DNA of 37,488 nucleotides from Lachnospiraceae bacterium (GCA_024696945.1 JAILGF010000198.1:1-37488), one strand, 5' to 3'. Positions 16,503 to 26,266 are shown, counted from the stretch's first letter. Numbers and translations are program-made. Notes: generated by a model from the letters alone, not told the origin.

Positions 16503-18899
16503 ATGATTTCAAATCTTAGAAAAGCGATCTTAAAATTCTATAAAGAAGATAACGAACTTGAAGTTACTTTGTTCAAGCTCCTTGGAACTGCGGGTATATT
16601 GGTGAGCATCATAGGCTCTATCCAGTCCTTTTTAACGCTTTCTGATTACATGGGGGTGCTTATCAATCTGCTGGCAGCGCTGGCAAGCGCCTGTCTTATC
16701 GGTTTTGTCCATGCCACCAAAAAATACACTGTAGGATACATAATTACTACGGTCTGTATATTCATGGGACTTTTCACCTGGCTGTTTATGGAAATGGGCG
16801 GATTAAACGGATCCATGCCTTATTTCTTTGCATTCGGTATAATATTTACAGCACTTATGTATAAAGGGGTACTCCTTTATTTAATGGAGGTGCTGCAGAT
16901 CGTTTATTATGCAGGAGTCTGTGTTTTCGGATATAGACATCCGGAATACATTACTCAGTTCGATACAGCCGAAGCGCAGTTTGCCGACCAGCTTGTGGGT
17001 ATATTGTTTTCATCGATAGGTATAGCGGTTATCTTCCTGTTTTATATAGCCGAGTACCGTAAACAGCAGAGGGTGGCCGAGGAAAGCAGCAAGGCTAAAA
17101 GTACGCTCCTTGCAAATATCAGCCATGAGGTAAGAACACCCATCAACATGCTCCTCGGAATGAATGAGATGATAATGCGTGAATCCGAGGATGCCCAGAT
17201 AAACGAATACGCTCAGAATGTTGACAACGCCGGACAGCACCTGCTTTTTATGGTAAACCAGTTCCTTGATCTTTCAAGGATCGATATGGGAAAGGAAGTT
17301 CTTTTTGAAGAAGACTTTAATATCATGAAGATGATACAGAGCCTGGGTATTTTTTTTGGAAAGGAAGCTGAAAAGAAGGGGCTTGAATTCGTAATGGATA
17401 TCGATAAAAAGATACCCGAGGTTGTTTTGGGAGACATGAGAAAGCTTTCCCAGATAGTCTCAAATCTGCTTACCAACGCAGTTAAATATACTTCAAAGGG
17501 AACCATCGTCTTTACCGTACAGGATATGGGAATAAAACTGGCAGATAACGATTCGGCGAAGGATGTGCTTATTCATTTTGAGGTATCGGATACCGGAAAC
17601 GGTATAGCGGAGGAAGATCAGAAAAAGATATTTGAAAGCTTTGAGAGAGTTGATCTGGTTAAAAACAGAAGCATTGAAGGTACCGGACTTGGTTTGGCGA
17701 TATCAAACAAGCTGGCAAACCTGATGGGAAGCGAGATAAAGGTAAGAAGCAAATATGGGGTCGGCAGTGTATTCTGGTTTGACGTGGTCCTGAAAACGGG
17801 AAATGAGCTTAAGGAGGGGCTGACCAATGAGGTCTTCTTTATAGCGCCCGAGGCCAAGATACTTGCGGTGGATGATAATGACATGAATAACATGGTTATA
17901 AAATCCCTGCTCAAAAGGACAATGGTAAAGGTCGATACCGCCGGATCTGCCGAAGAGACTTATGAGAAATACGGGAAAAAGGATTATGACATGGTCATCA
18001 TGGATTATATGATGCCTAATACAAACGGTGTGGAAGCCATGGAAGTCCTAAGGAAAATGGATGCTGAGAGAAACAGGCACGTGCCTATGATTGTCCTGAC
18101 AGCAGACGCCTCACCGGACAAAAAGGAGATGTTTTTGTCAAAAGGCTTTGACGATTATCTCTTAAAGCCCATCGACAGCTTCCTTCTTGAAAGCGACTTG
18201 AGAAAATATCTGCCCTCTCATATGATATCATTGGTAAATGAAGCAAAACAGGATGAACTGCCGATGGAGACACGGCTCGCACTGGACAGGATACTTAAGA
18301 AGCATGATATTTCACTGAAATTGGCATTAAAGCATCTGAGCGGGGATATACTCCAGTTTTCACGGGTGTGTGAATATTTTGTAAAGGATTCGCAGAAAAA
18401 TATCGAGGAGATCAAGGCATATATCAATTCCGGGGATTATGAGAATGCCGCACTTCTTGTTCATGCATTGAAAGGAAATGCAGGCAATGTCGGAGGAGAG
18501 GATCTCTATTATACGGCACGCCGTCTTGAGAAAAGGATAAAAGACGGAGACAGCGAATATACAGTATCAGCACTTCCATTGTTTATCATGCAATGGAAGA
18601 GAGTTGAAAAGGGACTTAAGGAATTCCTTATCGAGTTTGAAAAAGTAAAACCGAGCCTCATTAAAGACGAGGATAAGGATGAAAAGATCAATGATGAGAC
18701 TGAGCTCTGGAAAGCATTGATGAAAGCCGTACAACGCGGAAAACAGACTCCCGCGCTGAAGCTGGCAGACAGTCTTACAGCTATCAAGGGCGAGGATGAA
18801 GCTCTTGAAAAGATAAAGGAAAGCATAAGAAACATTGAGTTCCACAATGCTGAAAGCATTATAAACGGAATATTGAATAATGGGAAAGGAGGAAGCTAA
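16503..18899 (+). CDS. Membrane hybrid histidine kinase (6 TM, HisKA, HATPase, REC, HPt)
   Basis: From ATG 16503 the protein has 798 residues; a TTG six codons upstream is possible, and neither start has a strong ribosome site. Six hydrophobic segments fill residues about 20-190 with little extracellular sequence between them. HisKA follows with H208 in NISHEVRTP, then HATPase with the N box NLLTNAVKYT, G1 DTGNGI and G2 GTGLGLAIS. A receiver carries the acidic pair at 457-458, phosphoacceptor D501 (VIMDYMMP) and the KP motif LLKPID. An HPt domain carries H654 in LVHALKGNAGN, and about 60 uncharacterised residues end the protein. Together with D55 of the next gene this forms a complete His-Asp-His-Asp phosphorelay. 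The stop abuts the regulator start (TAA then ATG). Its signal is unknown. Confidence 0.93.
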   Translation: MISNLRKAILKFYKEDNELEVTLFKLLGTAGILVSIIGSIQSFLTLSDYMGVLINLLAALASACLIGFVHATKKYTVGYIITTVCIFMGLFTWLFMEMGGLNGSMPYFFAFGIIFTALMYKGVLLYLMEVLQIVYYAGVCVFGYRHPEYITQFDTAEAQFADQLVGILFSSIGIAVIFLFYIAEYRKQQRVAEESSKAKSTLLANISHEVRTPINMLLGMNEMIMRESEDAQINEYAQNVDNAGQHLLFMVNQFLDLSRIDMGKEVLFEEDFNIMKMIQSLGIFFGKEAEKKGLEFVMDIDKKIPEVVLGDMRKLSQIVSNLLTNAVKYTSKGTIVFTVQDMGIKLADNDSAKDVLIHFEVSDTGNGIAEEDQKKIFESFERVDLVKNRSIEGTGLGLAISNKLANLMGSEIKVRSKYGVGSVFWFDVVLKTGNELKEGLTNEVFFIAPEAKILAVDDNDMNNMVIKSLLKRTMVKVDTAGSAEETYEKYGKKDYDMVIMDYMMPNTNGVEAMEVLRKMDAERNRHVPMIVLTADASPDKKEMFLSKGFDDYLLKPIDSFLLESDLRKYLPSHMISLVNEAKQDELPMETRLALDRILKKHDISLKLALKHLSGDILQFSRVCEYFVKDSQKNIEEIKAYINSGDYENAALLVHALKGNAGNVGGEDLYYTARRLEKRIKDGDSEYTVSALPLFIMQWKRVEKGLKEFLIEFEKVKPSLIKDEDKDEKINDETELWKALMKAVQRGKQTPALKLADSLTAIKGEDEALEKIKESIRNIEFHNAESIINGILNNGKGGS

Positions 18900-19508
18900 A
18901 TGGCAGAGATTGAGATTTTATGCGTGGATGACGATATCAGGATGCTGAATACCATAGAGGATATCCTGATAAATGCCGGATATGCCGTAACACTTGCTAA
19001 ATCGGGAAAACAGGCAGTGGAATATCTTGAAAGAGGCTTTGAATACAGCCTTATCCTTCTTGATGTTGATATGCCTGAAATGGATGGGTATCAGACCTTT
19101 GAGGAGATAAGGAAAATTGATATATCAAAGAATACTCCGATCATATTCCTTACCGGCATGGAGGCCCCGGACTTTCAGATCAAGGGACTTGAATACGGAG
19201 CTGCCGATTATATCACCAAACCATTCATTAAAAGCGTTTTTCTTGCGAGGATAAAGAACAGGATTTCCATGAACACATCGGACTCGGGTTATAACGAAAA
19301 AGCCCTTGCGGAATTTGAGAAGCTTCTTTCCGGGACTGAACTAACCGTGGCCAAGCTGATTGCCGATGGTCTGTCGAACAACGAGATAGCCGAAAGGCTG
19401 GACAGGAAATATGACTATATAAAGCATGTTTCCTCTGCGATACTTGGAAAAACCTATATGAAAACACGGGCTGATATACGAAATTTTCTTAAGAACGGGA
19501 AAAACTAA
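18900..19508 (+). CDS. Response regulator with LuxR/NarL-like DNA-binding domain
   Basis: The 202-residue protein has a full receiver: the acidic DDD at 10-12, phosphoacceptor D55 in LILLDVDMPEMDGY, T85 and K107 in YITKPF. After a short linker, residues 140-198 fit a LuxR/NarL-type helix-turn-helix (LTVAKLIADGLSNNEIAERL, then YIKHVSSAILGKTYMKTRADI). It is translated immediately after the kinase, with AAAGGAGG within the kinase end. It is the best candidate to bind the box CTAACTTTTGGTGAC found before its own operon, the T7SS operon and two surface-protein genes; the box overlaps its own stop codon. This binding assignment is inferred from genomic context only. Confidence 0.9.
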   Translation: MAEIEILCVDDDIRMLNTIEDILINAGYAVTLAKSGKQAVEYLERGFEYSLILLDVDMPEMDGYQTFEEIRKIDISKNTPIIFLTGMEAPDFQIKGLEYGAADYITKPFIKSVFLARIKNRISMNTSDSGYNEKALAEFEKLLSGTELTVAKLIADGLSNNEIAERLDRKYDYIKHVSSAILGKTYMKTRADIRNFLKNGKN

Positions 19509-19548
19509 CTTTTGGTGACTTTTAAAATTTTTTAAAATAATGTATACT
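19505..19548 (+). promoter_or_regulatory. Conserved box plus -10, T7SS operon promoter
   Basis: CTAACTTTTGGTGAC (19505-19519) is followed after exactly 23 bp by TATACT (19543-19548). The TAA inside the box is the stop codon of the response regulator. No terminator separates it from the regulator gene, so it may add to read-through transcription. Confidence 0.75.
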
Positions 19549-19602
19549 ATATAGAGAATGTAAAAAATCCGGATAAAAATTTTTTATGAGAGGTACCTAA
19601 TA

Positions 19603-20538
19603 ATGAGCGAAAACAATCACAATGAAGCGGACGCGCTTTTTGCGACAAGAAGGAAAAAACAACAGGACGAGGAAGCTCAGAAAGCGGCAAAGCTTGCTGA
19701 GGAAGAAAGACTGGCGGAGCTTGAGCGCCAGAAGCAGCAGGTTGCCGAAGAGATCAAGAAGCTTGAAACCTTACAGGCTCTTCAGAAGGAGCAGGAGGAA
19801 AAAAAGGCTTTAGAGGAACAGAAGGCTCTTGAAGAAAAGGCAAGACAGGAGGAGCTTTTTGCCGGGAAAGCGGCTGAGAAAGCAGCAAAGAAGGCAGCCG
19901 ATGCGGAAAAAGGTTCGTTTGATATAAAAAAGTACCTGCCCTTTATCCTTATAGGAGCGGGTGTTCTGGTTGTGGCAATCGTGGTGATCATCATTATATC
20001 AGCTTCTTCCGGTTCGGATAAGAAAAAAGCGAAGGATGGCTATCTATCAAAACTTGTTTCGAATGTAGATTGGTACCGGGTAAATGATGATGGATTGACA
20101 TATGCATATCCTTCAGTCTTCATTCCGATAGAGGATGATGAGTTTAGTATAGGTAAAATGTATTATTATTATGACGAAGAATCCGGACAGGGTGTCAATA
20201 TGGAAATAGACATAGATATCATGGATGACAGTTATGAGTATATTATTGACAATGCTGAACTTACTTTGGGTCAGATTATGAAAGCGTCAGGGGTTGAAAA
20301 ATATACTTTCAAAAAATATAATGATAACATTTACTATGCAACCGATTCCTTCGATGATGTAGGATTAGATGAAGGGGAAATATCAGTCATCTATGGAAAA
20401 AAGGATGATGTATTTCTTCAGGCAACTTCGTATATTTCGCGGAATCAGACTGCATGCCCGAGAAATATTGAGTTTGAAGATATTCTGACAATATTTGAAA
20501 CAATTCTTGACCATTCATCGATAACAGCGGTCGGTTAA
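19603..20538 (+). CDS. One-TM protein with cytoplasmic coiled coil, first gene of the T7SS operon
   Basis: I do not recognise a family. The first 105 residues are a highly charged Glu/Lys/Gln/Ala helix typical of a coiled coil, followed by one TM segment (FILIGAGVLVVAIVVIIIIS, about 114-133). An outside domain of about 175 residues follows, with acidic and aromatic patches (YYYYDEESG, MEIDIDIMDD). With positive charge before the TM, the coiled coil should be inside and the C-terminal domain outside. That is the topology of EssB/YukC, but the EssB pseudokinase domain is absent. It is 14 bp upstream of essC and may be a structural partner of EssC in this reduced secretion machine (inference). 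Confidence 0.8.
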   Translation: MSENNHNEADALFATRRKKQQDEEAQKAAKLAEEERLAELERQKQQVAEEIKKLETLQALQKEQEEKKALEEQKALEEKARQEELFAGKAAEKAAKKAADAEKGSFDIKKYLPFILIGAGVLVVAIVVIIIISASSGSDKKKAKDGYLSKLVSNVDWYRVNDDGLTYAYPSVFIPIEDDEFSIGKMYYYYDEESGQGVNMEIDIDIMDDSYEYIIDNAELTLGQIMKASGVEKYTFKKYNDNIYYATDSFDDVGLDEGEISVIYGKKDDVFLQATSYISRNQTACPRNIEFEDILTIFETILDHSSITAVG

Positions 20539-20552
20539 CGGAGGATTAGGCA

Positions 20553-23500
20553 ATGTCTTTACTTATGACGGTATTTTTTGAAAACGGATTTTCGGAGCAT
20601 TATTTCCCTGCGGTCGACAATAGGAAGTATCCGATTGCCATCAGCCCGCATATTTCAGGGCTTGACGATGAGCTTGTACTGAACGTTGAGGTTTGGGACG
20701 GAAGGTGGAGCATAAGCTCAGATAAGAAATATGAGCTGTTAAAGGGCGGCGAGGCAGCAGACAGAGCGGTACTTGAGAATGGTCTTGTACTCGAAGGGAC
20801 CGTTAAAAAGGATGAAACCTGGTTCTCGATAAAGATCGATGAGGTCGGGGAACACAGTACAGGCTTTTCAAAATACATACTGAGAAGGGATAAAATTCAA
20901 TCTCTTTCCGTAGGTTCGGGAAATGCCTGCGATATTATTTATTCCAACAGATTTGTTTCGGAAAAACATGCAGAGCTTTCCTTCGAGGGTGATAATACAT
21001 TTGTTGCCGATTGCGGAAGTACGAACGGAACATATCTTAACGGAAGGTCTGTAACACAGAAGACTCCCGTTAAATACGGTGACGTTATATATGTGGTCGG
21101 ACTAAAAATAGTTTATCTCGGTCAGCTCATAGCGATAAACAATCCTTCGGGAGATACTAAGGTTAAGCTTCTTGACCCCATAGTTATCCCTGAGATAACG
21201 GATGAAACAGAGGAGGACGAGTACGAGAAGGTATATTTCCTCCGTACACCGAGACAGCTGAGAATGCTTGATACGGATCCGGTATCCGTGGAACGCTGCG
21301 CACAACAGCAGCCTTATAAAGCTCAGCCGCTGATCTTTACTATCGGACCTTCCTTTACTATGGTTATCCCTATAGCCTTGGCGGCAGTTATGTCAAGCGA
21401 AGGCGGCTTTGGAGCATCGAGCCTTGTTATGTCGGGCGGTGCCGCGGTTATGGCGGCCGTTTGGGCGATAGCAAATAACAAATACAATAAAAACGAAGCG
21501 AAAAAGAGCGAAGAGGGAAGAAAAACAACTTATATTGATTATATAAACAGGCTTGAAAAAAAGCTGACCGAAAAGGCGGAATACAACAGGAGCGTTCTTT
21601 TAGAGCAATATCCTTCGGCGGATGAAATGCTTTCCTTCACAGGCACAAAGCAGGACCGTCTTTGGGAAAAGAGCAGCATTCACAGGGATTTCCTTTCGGT
21701 AAGGCTCGGAATCGGTAGTATAAAAGCACCGAACGGAATCAATCTTCCGAGCGAGGACCTTGTAGCAGGCTACGATCCGTTGAATGAGCTTCCCGATAAA
21801 CTGAAAAAGGACTACGGAGTATTAAAGCAGGTACCGGTTGCACTTTCACTGTACGATAACAGGATAGTTGGGATTGTCAGCCCCGATGAAGCAAAAAGAA
21901 ATGCTGCATTAAGGCTTCTTACCTTGAATCTTACGGCCAATTTCCCTTATAACGAGCTTCGTCTCGTATATGCCATAAGAGGAAAGGATTATGACGAACT
22001 GAGCTTCCTTCGCTGGCTTCCCCATACTTGGGCACCCGACGGAAAACTGAGAATGGTTGCCGCAGATCAGAGGTCATTGGGTGACGTGCTCTATTTCCTC
22101 TCGGATCTGTTTAGGGAGCGGACGGAAAAAGAGAATGACAGGAATTCCGATAAAACAGAGAAGATGCTTCCTCATTATGTGATCTTTGTAACAGATATAT
22201 CACTTATAGCAGGAGAACCAATAGCAAAGTTCCTGCTCGATCCTCCTTTAGAGGCAGGCGTAACTGTTGTATACTGCGCGGATTCGACAGAAAGGCTTCC
22301 TTCTAAGTGCGATGCAGTCATCAGTGATGAGAACGGTGTTGCAAAGGTATTTAATATTTCAACACAGGAAAGTTACGGGGAGGGCTTGGTATTTGACAAT
22401 GTATCCCTTCCTGCCATGGATAACTTTGCAAGAAGTCTTGCAAACTTTGAACTGAGGGATACCTCAGGTAATTCCGAAATCCCCGATATGCTTACGTTCC
22501 TCGATATGTACAAGGTTTCAAAGGTTGAGGATCTTGATATCTATCATAAATGGCTTGAGAACCGTACATACGAGACGATGAAGGCCATGGTTGGACAGAA
22601 ATCGGGCGGTAAGCCGGTATATCTTGACATACACGAGAAATACCACGGACCTCACGGACTTGTTGCGGGTACTACAGGATCGGGTAAATCGGAAACTCTG
22701 CAAAGCTACATTTTGAGCATGGCGATCAATTATCATCCTCATGAGGTTGCCTTTATTCTTATAGACTATAAGGGCGGCGGAATGGCCCAGAGCTTTGAAG
22801 GACTTCCCCATCTTGCGGGTATGATAACAAACCTCGGCGGAAACGGAACCACAAGGGCACTGCTTTCAATAAATGCCGAGATAAGACACAGACAGAGAGT
22901 ATTTAACGATTATAAGATAAAGCATATCGACCAGTATATAGAGCTTTATCGCAACGGCGAGGCCGATGAGGCGATGCCGCATCTTATCATAATAGCCGAT
23001 GAATTTGCGGAATTAAAGAAGGAACAGCCTGAATTTGTGAGGGCGCTGGTTTCAGCAGCACGTGTCGGACGTTCATTGGGAGTTAACCTTATACTCGCAA
23101 CCCAGAAACCCGGCGGAGTCGTAGATGATGAGATCTGGAGCAACACCCGTTTCAGAATATGCTTAAGGGTTGCGGATAAGCAGGATTCGAATGAGATGTT
23201 AAAACGTCCCGATGCTGCGTTTATCACCGGGACGGGCCGCGGTTACATGCAGGTCGGAAACGATGAGATCTTTGAAGAGTTCCAATCGGGCTGGTCTGGA
23301 GCCGAGTATACACCTGACGTGCCCTTCAATGACGGCAGCAAGGGCTTTGTAAGAATGGTAGGCATTACCGGAAAGCCCGAAAAGACCGGAAACAAAAAGA
23401 AGAAAAAGTCGGGCGACAATCTGAATAAGGTTACCCAGCTCGATGAGATAGTAAAATATGCTGAAAGGCTTTCAAAAGAAAACAATATCGAGCCGCTCAG

Positions 23501-25133
23501 GCAGATATGGCTGGCACCGCTGCCTTCCATGCTGTATCTTGACGATCTTGATACCGAAAGTGTTGATAGAGAGCATCTTGCAATTCCGATCGGACTTGCA
23601 GACGATCCTGAAAATCAGAGACAGTTTACGGTATCGCTCGACTTTATCCGAGACGGTCATCTGCTTATATGCGGCGGATCGGGCGCCGGAAAGACAACAC
23701 TTATCGAGACCATAGTGTTCAGTGCTGCGAATACGTATACCGCAGATCAGGTTAATTTCTATATAGCTGATTTCTCGGGCCGTACGATGTCGGCATTTGC
23801 CGGCCTTCCTCATACAGGTGCTGTATGTCTTGAGGGTGAGGACGAGAAGATCGAGAATGTTATGACATTTATCAGGGAGGAGCTTGAAAGAAGAAAGATC
23901 CTGATGTCCGGGAAGGGCATCGGCTCGTTCCGTGATTATCTGGCAGTTGAAAAGGATCTGCCGATGATACTTCTTATCATTGATAACTATGCGGCATTCA
24001 ACGAATCCTATGAGGAGTATGACGACCTGTTCGTACAGCTTTCACGTGAGGCGGCCGGGTACGGTATCTACCTTATATTCAGCTGCAACAATTCCTCGGA
24101 TATTAGAGGAAGGATACGCCAGGGCTTTGCAAAGGGCATAGGAATGCAGCTGCCTGACAGGTTTGAATACGATTCGATTATCGGCATGAGGACGGAAATC
24201 CTTCCCGATGACAGGGTAAGCGGACGCGGATTAATAAAGGAAGGCACACCGCTTGAGTTCCAGACCGCACTTCCCGTAAGAAGCACCGGAACAAGCATAA
24301 TGCTTACCATCAGGGAGATAATTGCAGATAAATTTGCCGGAGTTGAAGGAATATCAAAGAAGACTCTCGGTAAATATGCGGCATTCTCATCCGATGAAAT
24401 CCTGAACGATGAGGCAAACTCAGACAGATTAATAATAGGTAGAAATATAAATGACGGAAGCATAATAAATGCCGATCTTGACAAGACTCTTGTATTTACC
24501 GTAAGCGGAGGCCCGAAGAGCGGAAAGACCAATTTCCTTTCGTTTGCTGCAAAACAGATGAAGGAGAAAGGAAGCAGGGTATACATTTTTGACGGACCGT
24601 TAAGAGAGCTTGAGGAAACTGCAGGTGAAATAAATGCCGACGGTTATTTTACAAGTGCTGGGGAATTGTTTAGCTTTATGGAACAGGTCATGGTTCCGGA
24701 GCTTACGGAAAGAAACGAGCTTGTATATAACGCAAGAGAAGCTAAAACCTCAGTAAGCAAGGCATTAAAGGATTATGACAGGATAGTGCTTATTGTTAAT
24801 TCCGCAGTTGATTTCATGGAAGCAATATATAATGAAGCCGCTGACATGAGTGAGTTCCTTGAGGTCGTTTTTGATAAGGGCTTGGAACACAAGATCCATT
24901 TCATTATGGGCGTTTCCTTTAGGGAATACGATGAATGCAGCAGCTACAATGCATTCCGTATGGCAATGGACATGAAGACGGGCATCCATCTTGGCGGAGA
25001 GCTTGCCGAGCAGAGGATTTTCGATTTTGATGCTTCGGTTGGCGAGTATGACAAAAAGAGTCCCGCAGGTTCGGCAGTTACGGTTGTTAACGGAGAAACG
25101 ATTGAAGTAATGACGCCTATAATGTCATTCTGA
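20553..25133 (+). CDS. essC: Type VII secretion FtsK/SpoIIIE ATPase EssC
   Basis: The 1526-residue protein has EssC domain order. A degenerate FHA-like region comes first (1-105), then a clear FHA domain (about 113-190: SVGSGNACDI, SEKHAELSF, DCGSTNGTYLNG). A hydrophobic membrane region lies at about 258-310. P-loop 1 is GTTGSGKS (706-713), with Walker B IIIADE (D816, E817). P-loop 2 is GGSGAGKT (1041-1048), with IIDN at 1142-1145 lacking the Glu. P-loop 3 is GGPKSGKT (1319-1326), with a weak Walker B (IVLIVNS). Only the first ATPase site looks fully catalytic, as in known EssC proteins. It drives export of WXG100 proteins across the membrane. The last three codons and the stop (ATG TCA TTC TGA) lie in the left end of the repeat at 25124, so the native C-terminus may have been replaced. 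Confidence 0.95.
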   Translation: MSLLMTVFFENGFSEHYFPAVDNRKYPIAISPHISGLDDELVLNVEVWDGRWSISSDKKYELLKGGEAADRAVLENGLVLEGTVKKDETWFSIKIDEVGEHSTGFSKYILRRDKIQSLSVGSGNACDIIYSNRFVSEKHAELSFEGDNTFVADCGSTNGTYLNGRSVTQKTPVKYGDVIYVVGLKIVYLGQLIAINNPSGDTKVKLLDPIVIPEITDETEEDEYEKVYFLRTPRQLRMLDTDPVSVERCAQQQPYKAQPLIFTIGPSFTMVIPIALAAVMSSEGGFGASSLVMSGGAAVMAAVWAIANNKYNKNEAKKSEEGRKTTYIDYINRLEKKLTEKAEYNRSVLLEQYPSADEMLSFTGTKQDRLWEKSSIHRDFLSVRLGIGSIKAPNGINLPSEDLVAGYDPLNELPDKLKKDYGVLKQVPVALSLYDNRIVGIVSPDEAKRNAALRLLTLNLTANFPYNELRLVYAIRGKDYDELSFLRWLPHTWAPDGKLRMVAADQRSLGDVLYFLSDLFRERTEKENDRNSDKTEKMLPHYVIFVTDISLIAGEPIAKFLLDPPLEAGVTVVYCADSTERLPSKCDAVISDENGVAKVFNISTQESYGEGLVFDNVSLPAMDNFARSLANFELRDTSGNSEIPDMLTFLDMYKVSKVEDLDIYHKWLENRTYETMKAMVGQKSGGKPVYLDIHEKYHGPHGLVAGTTGSGKSETLQSYILSMAINYHPHEVAFILIDYKGGGMAQSFEGLPHLAGMITNLGGNGTTRALLSINAEIRHRQRVFNDYKIKHIDQYIELYRNGEADEAMPHLIIIADEFAELKKEQPEFVRALVSAARVGRSLGVNLILATQKPGGVVDDEIWSNTRFRICLRVADKQDSNEMLKRPDAAFITGTGRGYMQVGNDEIFEEFQSGWSGAEYTPDVPFNDGSKGFVRMVGITGKPEKTGNKKKKKSGDNLNKVTQLDEIVKYAERLSKENNIEPLRQIWLAPLPSMLYLDDLDTESVDREHLAIPIGLADDPENQRQFTVSLDFIRDGHLLICGGSGAGKTTLIETIVFSAANTYTADQVNFYIADFSGRTMSAFAGLPHTGAVCLEGEDEKIENVMTFIREELERRKILMSGKGIGSFRDYLAVEKDLPMILLIIDNYAAFNESYEEYDDLFVQLSREAAGYGIYLIFSCNNSSDIRGRIRQGFAKGIGMQLPDRFEYDSIIGMRTEILPDDRVSGRGLIKEGTPLEFQTALPVRSTGTSIMLTIREIIADKFAGVEGISKKTLGKYAAFSSDEILNDEANSDRLIIGRNINDGSIINADLDKTLVFTVSGGPKSGKTNFLSFAAKQMKEKGSRVYIFDGPLRELEETAGEINADGYFTSAGELFSFMEQVMVPELTERNELVYNAREAKTSVSKALKDYDRIVLIVNSAVDFMEAIYNEAADMSEFLEVVFDKGLEHKIHFIMGVSFREYDECSSYNAFRMAMDMKTGIHLGGELAEQRIFDFDASVGEYDKKSPAGSAVTVVNGETIEVMTPIMSF

Positions 25134-25225
25134 GCGCAGCGAAGAATCTAAAGATCCTTCGGCCATTTGTCATAAGGTGTCACCAAAGGTGACGGAACCT
25201 TGTGACCCACGTTCTTCAGGATGAC
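25124..25225 (+). repeat. Palindromic-end repeat with one 43-bp unit, at the essC 3' end
   Basis: The ends are GTCATTCTGA (25124-25133) and TCAGGATGAC (25216-25225), inverse with one difference. The single 43-bp unit (25161-25203) differs from those at 3478 and 3521 by one base. The element is the single-unit version of the repeat at 3440-3585. It supplies the essC stop codon and separates essC from the yukD-like gene. Confidence 0.85.
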
Positions 25226-25276
25226 AAATAAAAAGCTTCCTCAAAAATACAAATAAAAAGGAAAACAGGTGTACAT

Positions 25277-25531
25277 ATGAGCAAAATAAATATAGAAGTA
25301 AGGATCCCCGGAAATGACAAAACCTATGATTTCCAGGTGGATGACAGAATGAAGATAGGAATCGCAAAGAAAGAGATCATGTCCTCAATAAGGGAGTTTG
25401 AGGGCTATGATATCTTTAACGGAACAAAGGATATCGCAGTCTGCTCGGTCGAGCTTGAGGGCTTGATCGAGGACGGCGAAAGCTTTCACAAGGTGGGGAT
25501 CAAAAACGGAAGCCGCCTCGTGATAGTTTAA
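25277..25531 (+). CDS. YukD/EsaB-like ubiquitin-fold protein of T7SS
   Basis: The 84-residue protein (MSKINIEVRIPGNDKTYDF... SRLVIV) follows the beta-grasp pattern of YukD/EsaB: two N-terminal strands, a central helix (GIAKKEIMSSIREF), and a final strand of the type GSRLVIV. YukD-type proteins are small cytoplasmic accessory components of Firmicutes T7SS. CAGGTG at 25266-25271 precedes ATG 25277. Its place between essC and the WXG100 genes supports the call. Confidence 0.75.
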   Translation: MSKINIEVRIPGNDKTYDFQVDDRMKIGIAKKEIMSSIREFEGYDIFNGTKDIAVCSVELEGLIEDGESFHKVGIKNGSRLVIV

Positions 25532-25592
25532 CAAAACATTTCAATGTTTAGGATCAGGGAAAAAAGTATGAGAGAAGGAAAGGAGGAAAACC

Positions 25593-25907
25593 GTGGAACA
25601 GAAAAAGATAGCAGTGGATACGGATGCTCTAAAGTCCGCCGCGGAAAAGGCAGACCGATCGGTATCGGATCTGAGGGCAGGGGTACAGAAATTTCAGTCT
25701 ATTATAGAGGGACTGAACACCTCTTGGAGCAGTGATGTAAAAACAAAGTTCTTCACAAGCTATGAAAAGGACCTTCAGGCGTTAAACGAGATGGTCACAC
25801 AGTATTCGGAGGTATGTGCGGGGCTTAGGAGCCTTGCGGATTACCATAATAAAACCGAGGAAGAAATAAAGGCTAAAATTGATAAAGCAGGGAAATCGTA
25901 CGGCTGA
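25593..25907 (+). CDS. WXG100-like protein 1
   Basis: The 104-residue, all-helical protein has W45 in TSWSSD at the hairpin turn, replacing WXG by WSS. Its two helical arms and length are typical of WXG100. It starts at GTG 25593, behind AAAGGAGG. No YxxxD/E signal is obvious at its C-terminus (YHNKTEE has the acid one residue late). It could be a substrate or a partner subunit of another WXG100 protein. Confidence 0.85.
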   Translation: MEQKKIAVDTDALKSAAEKADRSVSDLRAGVQKFQSIIEGLNTSWSSDVKTKFFTSYEKDLQALNEMVTQYSEVCAGLRSLADYHNKTEEEIKAKIDKAGKSYG

Positions 25908-25948
25908 TAAGACGGGAATTCTCAAAAGAAGGAGGTAAGGAGCAATAA

Positions 25949-26266
25949 ATGGCAGCAGATGTAAATAAAGTGGATACCACGCTGCTTGTGGCAGCGGCAT
26001 CTGAAATAACCCAGGTGAAAAAGACCATCTCCCAGAGTGTTGATTCGGTAAATGCGGTTTTCCGGAAAATGCTTGAGTCAAATGCCGGAGAATCTGCGGA
26101 TGAACTCGGAGCGGTTGCGGGACAGCTGAAGAAGAGTTCTTCGGATATACTTTCGGTAATGACAAATTATGAGAAGGTATTGAATGAACTGGCAGGAATA
26201 TATGACAGTACGGAGAAGAATACTGTAAGTGAGGCAGGAAAATTGAAATTCGGAGGTTTACGCTGA
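25949..26266 (+). CDS. WXG100-like protein 2, lacking the WXG turn
   Basis: The 105-residue helical protein has no tryptophan at all; the turn region reads ESNAGESADEL. It ends with the T7SS secretion pattern YxxxE (Y85-E89 in IYDSTEKN). Proteins that pair with a WXG partner often lack one of the two signals, so this may be the YxxxE-bearing half of a heterodimer. An AAGGAGG ribosome site is present, and the last base overlaps the next start codon. Confidence 0.78.
   Translation: MAADVNKVDTTLLVAAASEITQVKKTISQSVDSVNAVFRKMLESNAGESADELGAVAGQLKKSSSDILSVMTNYEKVLNELAGIYDSTEKNTVSEAGKLKFGGLR

Noticed and set aside
24068-24586. Minus-strand open frame of 172 codons within essC
   Set aside because: It lies wholly antisense to the ATPase domains and has no ribosome site or recognisable domain.
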